DNA of 27,513 bases from Candidatus Methanoperedens sp. Its GTDB lineage: Archaea; Halobacteriota; Methanosarcinia; Methanosarcinales; Methanoperedenaceae. Below are positions 22,889 to 27,513 of this stretch, one piece after another (positions within the stretch are counted from its first letter, which is position 1; every line of letters starts with the position of its first letter). The notes beneath the pieces were generated by a model, which was not told where the DNA came from, did not search any database, and saw only the letters and a program-made list of their open reading frames with translations. The translations under genes and the position numbers were made by a program. Location of the stretch: contig JAPMTY010000124.1 of the NCBI GenBank assembly GCA_026552835.1, positions 1 to 27,513 on the forward strand, in the 5' to 3' direction.

Positions 22889-24088
22889 ATGTTCAATAAC
22901 GTTAAGCTGTCGTTGTTTCTGGCATACAGGTCAATGACGAAAGGTAATAAAAGTACACTGCTTTTAATTATCTTTATAATGTCCTTGATCTTCGTAAATT
23001 TAGTATTTATTGGTTCCATTTTTCTCGGGGTGACCGAGGCAACCAACAAACAGGTAATCAACTCGCTATACAGCAACATAGTGATCGAACCCAAAAAAGA
23101 TGACAAATATATAAGCGATGTTTATTCCCTGGAACAAAAAATAAAAGGCGTTCCGGGTGTAGTGGGCATCTCATCACAATATGTAACGGGCGCTACACTT
23201 TCGTATAAGGATAAACATGGAACCTGGGGTCTGCGTTCCATTAATCCGGATGACGAGATGAAAGTGACTACAAATCATAATTATCTTATCGCTGGCAATT
23301 TCCTGAGCAAGCTCGACGACAACGAGATCTTACTTGGAAAAGAGATTTCGGGAGGGTTTGGCGGTGACCTTGATTATAGTTCACTTGGGGTTAAAGTCGG
23401 TGACAGCATAGACGTACAGTTCGATAATGGCGTTAAAAAGAGCTTCAAGGTAAAGGGAATTTTCGATGCGAATTTCATCCAGACCAATACGATGGCATAC
23501 ATCAGCCAGAAAGGGATGGAATCTGTTTACGGTCTGGAAGACAAAGCTTCTCAAATACTTGTTAAGACAAGAGATAATGGAAATGAAGACCGGTATGTAA
23601 AACAGTTCCAGGAAATGGGTATTAAAGAACAGATAAAACCATGGACTGTCTATGCCGGCATGGTTAAAAACATCACGAACAGCTTTGACATGATTGCAAT
23701 GATGATAACCGCAATCGGCTTGTTTGTCGCGGTCATTACTATTTTTATAATAGTCTATACCAGTACTATCAGCAAGCGAAAGCAGATAGGGATTTTGAGG
23801 GCCGTCGGAATAGAAGAATCCATAATAATACAATCTTATATCTTCCAGGCATTGTTCATAGTGGTTTGCGGCATATTTATTGGTCTAATAATAATATTTT
23901 TTGCCATAAAACCATATTTCATTGAGCATCCTTTGAAATTCCCTATCGGACTGGCTTCATTAATGATCCTTCCTGAAAAAGTTTCGATGAACGTAATAAG
24001 CCTGATAATAGCTGCGATTGCTGCCGGGTTTATACCCTCATGGATGGCAGTCCGTAAAACGATAATAGATACGATATGGGGTGATTAA
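22889..24088 (+). CDS. FtsX/MacB/LolC-type ABC transporter permease
   Basis: 399 residues. One N-terminal membrane helix (about 20-50) is followed by a large extracytoplasmic domain (50-265; MacB periplasmic core-like) and three C-terminal helices that form the FtsX domain. ITIFIIVYTSTISKRKQIGILRAVG is the diagnostic coupling motif of the family. Such permeases act as mechanotransmitters that move substrates or signals on the outer side rather than through a pore. Its stop is one base before the ATG of the ATPase gene, so the two are translationally linked. Substrate unknown; the upstream CARDB protein is the best candidate partner. Confidence 0.88.
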   Translation: MFNNVKLSLFLAYRSMTKGNKSTLLLIIFIMSLIFVNLVFIGSIFLGVTEATNKQVINSLYSNIVIEPKKDDKYISDVYSLEQKIKGVPGVVGISSQYVTGATLSYKDKHGTWGLRSINPDDEMKVTTNHNYLIAGNFLSKLDDNEILLGKEISGGFGGDLDYSSLGVKVGDSIDVQFDNGVKKSFKVKGIFDANFIQTNTMAYISQKGMESVYGLEDKASQILVKTRDNGNEDRYVKQFQEMGIKEQIKPWTVYAGMVKNITNSFDMIAMMITAIGLFVAVITIFIIVYTSTISKRKQIGILRAVGIEESIIIQSYIFQALFIVVCGIFIGLIIIFFAIKPYFIEHPLKFPIGLASLMILPEKVSMNVISLIIAAIAAGFIPSWMAVRKTIIDTIWGD

Positions 24089-24089
24089 A

Positions 24090-24785
24090 ATGACAGGTGT
24101 TACTGAACCCATTTTAGAAATAAAGGGACTTTCCAGGATTTACGGCATGGGAGAAGTGAAGGTGAAGGCACTGAATAAAGTCTCATTCGAAATTTCGCGA
24201 GGGGATTTTGTAGCCATTATGGGTAAGAGCGGAAGCGGCAAATCAACACTGCTGCACCAGCTCGGATTGCTCGATATGCCTAACTCCGGTGAGATTATTT
24301 TCGATGGGAAAAACATCCTGGAGCAATCTGAATCCCGGAAGGCGAGATTCCGTCTTTCGAAATTCGGTTATGTCTTCCAGGAGTATGCGCTTCTTCCTGA
24401 GCTTACTGCACTTGAAAATGTCTATCTGCCTGCAATGGCTCTGGGCAGGAAGAAGGAAGAGTATATGAAAGCCGGTACTTTCGCACTTGAACAGGTCGGA
24501 CTTGGCACGAGGCTGCATCACCGTCCCCGTGAGATGTCAGGAGGAGAACAGCAGCGTGTTGCGATTGCAAGAGCACTGATAAACAAACCGGATATATTGT
24601 TTGCTGATGAGCCGACGGCTAATCTGGATAGTATCTCGTCAAAACAGGTTATCGAGCTATTCCAGAAATTAAACAGGGAGACCGGGCTCACTATCCTGAT
24701 GGTAACGCATGAACCCGATGATGTGAAGTATGTGAGCACGGTAGTCTGGCTCAAGGATGGAGAACTTGCAGAGCGGGGGGCATGA
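24090..24785 (+). CDS. LolD/MacB-type ABC transporter ATPase
   Basis: 231 residues from the ATG at 24090; GGGGTGA precedes it, and a GTG at 24081 overlaps that ribosome site. Walker A GKSGSGKST (45-53), Q-loop FQEYALLPEL, signature MSGGEQQRVAIARAL, Walker B ILFADEP with D-loop TANLD and H-loop MVTHEPD are all present. It pairs with the FtsX-type permease to form a MacB/LolCDE-like mechanotransmission transporter. Its last codons form half of a possible stem with the tRNA-tail-like sequence that follows. The end of the protein (GELAERGA) looks normal for the family, so the gene is not truncated. Confidence 0.9.
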   Translation: MTGVTEPILEIKGLSRIYGMGEVKVKALNKVSFEISRGDFVAIMGKSGSGKSTLLHQLGLLDMPNSGEIIFDGKNILEQSESRKARFRLSKFGYVFQEYALLPELTALENVYLPAMALGRKKEEYMKAGTFALEQVGLGTRLHHRPREMSGGEQQRVAIARALINKPDILFADEPTANLDSISSKQVIELFQKLNRETGLTILMVTHEPDDVKYVSTVVWLKDGELAERGA

Positions 24786-24817
24786 GAAAAAAATGGGTTC
24801 AAATCCCACCCTCCGCA
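24773..24817 (+). other. tRNA 3'-end-like segment (T-arm plus acceptor), possible integration scar
   Basis: TGGG-TTCAAAT-CCCA (24794-24808) is a T-arm with a seven-base TTCAAAT loop, followed by C, CCTCCGC and A, which fits the 3' half of an acceptor stem and a discriminator base. Archaeal tRNA-Leu/Ser genes with a GCGGAGG acceptor would end this way. No D-arm or anticodon arm precedes it. GCGGGGGG at 24773-24780, inside the end of the ATPase gene, can pair with CCCTCCGC (24809-24816) with one G-T wobble, so the segment can also fold as a minihelix. Interpretations: attachment-site remnant, collapsed tRNA, or stem-loop. Not a functional tRNA gene. Confidence 0.5.
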
Positions 24818-24905
24818 ACCTTTAAATTTATTAATGTATGGAAGAAAACGAAGCTGTGCCTGGTAAGGATATGGCTAAACCCATAGCAAACAAAAGATGA
24901 TAGAA

Positions 24906-25673
24906 ATGAACGAATGGAATCCAGAAAAGTATTTACAATTTAAATCAGAAAGGACTCAACCGGCGATTGATCTGGTTTCAAGAATCAATATTGCGCCCCA
25001 ATCAATAATCGATATCGGTTGCGGACCTGGAAATAGTACGCAAATATTAGTGAATCGATGGCCGGACAGTGAGGTAGTCGGATTGGATAACTCAACCACA
25101 ATGATTGAGAAAGCAAGACAGGATTATTCAGATCAAAAATGGATTGTTGGCAATGCAGAAAATATTGATCCGGATAGTAAATATGACCTTATTTTTTCTA
25201 ATGCAACACTTCAATGGATTCCTCATCACGAGATACTTTTACCAAAATTATTCAATTGTGTAAATCCCGGAGGCGCTGTTGCAGTACAGATACCTAAATT
25301 TAAGAATATGCCAATTAATGTTGCAATTGAGACAGTAGCAAATCGCGATAATTGGATAAATTATACAAAAGGCTATGAAGAACTTTTTACTTTAAAAGAT
25401 CTGGGCTTTTATTATGATATAATCAGTAAATTAGCGAAAGGAGTTGAATTATGGGAAAGTTCATATTTCCAAATTTTAAATTCCCGGGAATCTGTAATAG
25501 ATTTTGTAAGAACTACAGGACTGAAGCCTTATCTTGATCGTTTGCCAGCCGAGGAAATGAAATCTGAATTTGAGCAGGAAGTATTAACCGAGTGTAAAAA
25601 ATATTATAAATTGCAATCAGATGGCAAGGTTTTATTTCCGTTTGATAGATTGTTTTTTATTGGATATAAATAA
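24906..25673 (+). CDS. Trans-aconitate 2-methyltransferase-like SAM methyltransferase (Tam)
   Basis: 255 residues from the ATG at 24906, chosen because MNEWNPEKYLQF lines up with the MSDWNPxLYLxF start of bacterial Tam proteins; an ATG at 24897 is also open. Class I SAM-binding motif IIDIGCGPGNSTQIL follows at about 34-48, then NATLQWIPHH, a Tam-type motif after strand four. Tam methylates trans-aconitate, a spontaneous inhibitor formed from cis-aconitate, but substrate specificity in archaea is untested. The gene is AT-rich relative to the operon before it and begins right after the tRNA-tail sequence, so it looks acquired. Confidence 0.8.
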   Translation: MNEWNPEKYLQFKSERTQPAIDLVSRINIAPQSIIDIGCGPGNSTQILVNRWPDSEVVGLDNSTTMIEKARQDYSDQKWIVGNAENIDPDSKYDLIFSNATLQWIPHHEILLPKLFNCVNPGGAVAVQIPKFKNMPINVAIETVANRDNWINYTKGYEELFTLKDLGFYYDIISKLAKGVELWESSYFQILNSRESVIDFVRTTGLKPYLDRLPAEEMKSEFEQEVLTECKKYYKLQSDGKVLFPFDRLFFIGYK

Positions 25674-25679
25674 TAATTT

Positions 25680-26075
25680 ATGACAAAAATTAAAGAATTA
25701 ATCTCTAAGGAAAGGTCGCAATACCTGGTCTTTATCGGCTTATCCATTGGAGTTATAGTGCTGACAGGAATAATTTATTTTTCTGACACTCTACTTTTCC
25801 AGCGATTTATCGGCGGAATAAATCCCTTAATAGCCTCCTTTTTTATTATCTTGTTGGGCGTTATTTCTTTATCTTTTCTTCTTTCCAGAGGTTGGTTCGC
25901 AATTTATAAAAAGGAGACAGGTTCAGTTGGTATTGGAAGTTATCCTAAAGCACAGCAATGTCATTTTAAAGTGAGAACTTTATCTCTTATAAAAACTAAA
26001 AATTCCTTTATTTCATTTTTGTTTAAGTTATTGAACTCCGCATTACCATGTGCTGCCCATGACCCTATTTCATAA
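25680..26075 (+). pseudogene. Membrane protein, probably truncated 3' end
   Basis: 131-codon frame starting six bases after the methyltransferase. The first ~80 residues contain two clear membrane helices (LVFIGLSIGVIVLTGIIYF and LIASFFIILLGVISLSFLL) followed by FAIYKKETG. After about residue 90 the composition changes abruptly, and from 25961 the frame runs antisense to a convincing gene on the other strand, ending in low-quality sequence. I read this as a once longer membrane protein cut by the arrival of the convergent gene, now reading through the junction near 25940. Family not recognised. Confidence 0.45.
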
Positions 26076-26635
26076 TTAGCCCTAAGACTGTTTTCAAATG
26101 GTTTTTGTATGAAACCATTCATTCTTAAATTAATTATAATATCGTTAAACTTTAATTTAGAATCTATACCATGTTCCTTAGCAAACTCCTTAATAGTTGT
26201 TTCCAAAACAACTCTGCCATATGTTCCAGCTGCAAGGTTTAATCCGTGTTCTAATAATTCAAAAGATTGTTCAAGTAAATCACTAAAAACTAATAATTCT
26301 CTCTGGTAAAACAAGTCTTCGGTTAGCCCATTTTTAAGGGCATCTAATATGGCTTCAAGCACTCCCGTTTGTATTATTATTAATCTGTAATGATAATAAG
26401 CATCTTTTTCGCCTGGATAGAATTGTAATTGGTAAGTATTCAAGAAATCTTTATAGAATTTTGAATTTTCCCCAAATCTAAGTCTAATAATATTATCCGC
26501 AGATATTTGAAATTTTTTTTCTGCTTGCCTATCTGTGAAATGACTAATGATACTTCCACTAACAGTCGTTTTCTTTATTGAAGATGCATCTTTAATAAGT
26601 TCCGATAATTTATTTATTATTAATTCATCATTCAT
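25961..26635 (-). CDS. HEPN/DUF4145-like hypothetical protein
   Basis: 224 residues from the ATG at 26635; an open extension to 26686 is hydrophobic and not family-like. The C-terminal half (LEQSFELLEHGLNLAAGTYGRVVLETTIKEFAKEHGI, then NYEIGSWAAHGNAEF) resembles DUF4145/abortive-infection C-terminal-like HEPN domains: a helix pair, then a helix with an S/R-x3-4-H motif. The strict catalytic Arg of nuclease-type HEPN is not evident (GSWAAHG). The gene is AT-rich and lies in the accessory segment after the tRNA tail, convergent with a truncated membrane protein. A defence-related or regulatory role is possible; the family call is moderate. Confidence 0.55.
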   Translation of the reverse strand: MNDELIINKLSELIKDASSIKKTTVSGSIISHFTDRQAEKKFQISADNIIRLRFGENSKFYKDFLNTYQLQFYPGEKDAYYHYRLIIIQTGVLEAILDALKNGLTEDLFYQRELLVFSDLLEQSFELLEHGLNLAAGTYGRVVLETTIKEFAKEHGIDSKLKFNDIIINLRMNGFIQKPFENSLRANYEIGSWAAHGNAEFNNLNKNEIKEFLVFIRDKVLTLK

Positions 26636-26827
26636 GCTGAACCGCAGTATAATGAACACATTAAAAGATAAGACTAACTTATTCAAACTATAGATTAAAA
26701 TATTTAGTTTGCTTGGGATTATTTGTGTTTAAAATTGCTGTTCTGATTTCAAAAGTTCACCACTATTTTCGTGCCCATTTTTGCCAAAAAGCCAAAATAA
26801 TCTCCAGAAATTCAATTTCCTTTTTAT

Positions 26828-27513
26828 TCAAAACCACATCACTCTTGCTCTTCTTGCAACATGCACCAGTCCCAGCATCACAGGCACTTCAATCAGCGGC
26901 CCAACAACGGCAGCAAACGCCTCGCCTGAACCAATCCCGAACACTGCAATAGCTACCGCAATTGCAAGTTCAAAATTGTTGCTTGCAGCCGTGAAAGCAA
27001 GCGTCGTGGATTGCTCATAGGAAAATCCCAGCCTGTATGACATGAAAAAGGACAGGGCGAACATTATGGAGAAATAGGCAAGCAGCGGAATAGCTATCCT
27101 GAACACATCCAGCGGCAGCTCGACGAGTTTTTCGCCTTTTAATGAGAACATAACAACAATGGTAAATAGCAGTCCTATAAGCGCTGTCGGGCCGAGCTTT
27201 TTCATGAACACATTATCATACCACGTTATCCCTTTCTTTTTTAGCAAAACGAACCTCGTCACTATGCCCGCAATGAATGGAATGCCAAGATAGATGAAAA
27301 CCGCCTTTGCTACCTGCCACACTGATATATTTACGATCACACCTGCTCCCGCGCCCCCTATCCATGTGGATAATACGGTGATAAACACATACGCGAGCAC
27401 AGAATACAGCGCCACCTGGAATAGGGAATTCATTGCAACAAGCACGGCGCACAGGTCGTTATCCCCGCCCGCAAGCTGGTTCCAGACAAGCACCATGGCG
27501 ATGCATCTAGCAA
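26828..27513 (-). CDS. acr3: ACR3-family arsenite efflux permease, C-terminal part (runs off right edge)
   Basis: The frame is open to the window's right edge, reading [14 protein letters not shown] before the first internal ATG, so the start lies outside. About 228 residues and six or more membrane helices are visible. Two residues essential in characterised ACR3 pumps appear in context: the Cys of ARCIAMV (fourth helix) and the Glu of [10 protein letters not shown] (ninth helix). ACR3 expels As(III) using the proton gradient. The C-terminus ([11 protein letters not shown]) is ordinary in length. With arsM 7 kb away it makes arsenic handling a theme, although accessory genes lie between. The 192-base gap before it (26636-26827) has no gene I can support. 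Confidence 0.9.
   Translation of the reverse strand, partial: ARCIAMVLVWNQLAGGDNDLCAVLVAMNSLFQVALYSVLAYVFITVLSTWIGGAGAGVIVNISVWQVAKAVFIYLGIPFIAGIVTRFVLLKKKGITWYDNVFMKKLGPTALIGLLFTIVVMFSLKGEKLVELPLDVFRIAIPLLAYFSIMFALSFFMSYRLGFSYEQSTTLAFTAASNNFELAIAVAIAVFGIGSGEAFAAVVGPLIEVPVMLGLVHVARRARVMWF

Noticed and set aside
24838..24900. 20-codon frame (MEENEAVPGKDM...) overlapping the methyltransferase's upstream ATG by an ATGA
   Set aside because: Too short, no ribosome site, no recognisable family. The overlap could be chance, though it might be a leftover gene end or leader.
26745..26830. Possible small downstream gene after ACR3 on the minus strand (GTG start, about 24 residues, [14 protein letters not shown]...)
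   Set aside because: Ends after 24 codons with no ribosome site and no family match. It might be the eroded start of a permease gene, but this cannot be supported.
1..27513. Borg-type or other giant extrachromosomal element of Methanoperedens
   Set aside because: No terminal inverted repeats or perfect tandem repeat arrays are visible, and the content (F430 genes, tat, respiratory operon) is chromosomal in character.
1..27513. CRISPR array
   Set aside because: No regularly spaced identical repeats were found; the CGCAAAG elements are two hairpins, not an array.

Overview
The window looks like a chromosomal stretch of a methanogen-lineage archaeon, most probably an anaerobic methane oxidiser of the Methanoperedens (ANME-2d) type. 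The evidence for an archaeon with methyl-coenzyme M chemistry is three genes of coenzyme F430 synthesis (cfbD, cfbC, cfbB). Proteins typical of Methanosarcinales are also present: a DUF1699-like protein, a regulator with a DUF1724-like C-terminal half, an archaeal PIN-ATPase-KH protein and an archaeal HhH-MutS-like ATPase. Multiheme cytochromes c with an NrfD/ferredoxin module, one ending in a PGF-CTERM-like sorting signal, point to an ANME-2d-like respiratory archaeon rather than an ordinary methanogen. Several starts have a TATA box about 27-31 bp upstream and no Shine-Dalgarno, as in archaeal leaderless transcripts. The species assignment is an inference.

Layout. The left edge holds the first codons of a probable glutamine synthetase (minus). 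Positions 468-2306 encode a PIN-ATPase-KH protein. A four-gene minus-strand respiratory operon (2311-5733) follows, transcribed as hexaheme cytochrome c, tetraheme cytochrome c, Tat-exported four-cluster ferredoxin, then NrfD-like membrane subunit. Together they could form a membrane quinol/cytochrome c oxidoreductase. A larB-like gene for the nickel-pincer nucleotide (5951-6730) and a DUF1699-like gene (6903-7313) follow on the plus strand. Positions 7332-14355 are all minus strand: cfbD-cfbC-cfbB, then an ABC transporter with a duplicated permease, an ATPase and a free-standing AAA-associated domain protein, then two tandem tatA genes.

Positions 14356-15880 are a patchwork: a diverged hairpin repeat related to one between cfbC and cfbB, a ribbon-helix-helix antitoxin whose toxin seems reduced to a start, and an AT-rich gene with a HEPN-like RNxxxH motif. 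HhH-MutS and a GXGXG beta-helix protein follow. An arsenic segment then holds a cysteine-rich AbrB-type regulator directly before arsM, and another arsenic gene (ACR3) lies at the right edge. Between them are a small membrane protein, a DUF1724-type regulator, and an operon of a 76-aa protein, an S-layer-like adhesion-domain protein and a MacB/LolCDE-type ABC exporter.

Right after the exporter ATPase lies a sequence matching the 3' end of a tRNA (T-arm plus acceptor). It is followed by AT-richer accessory genes: a trans-aconitate methyltransferase-like protein, a truncated membrane protein and a convergent HEPN/DUF4145-like protein. This is a plausible integration scar. I saw no CRISPR array, rRNA, complete tRNA or insertion sequence. 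No single novel system is proven. The best leads are the cytochrome/NrfD operon with non-canonical haem motifs, the transporter beside the F430 genes, the AbrB-ArsM cysteine pair, and the tRNA-tail island.
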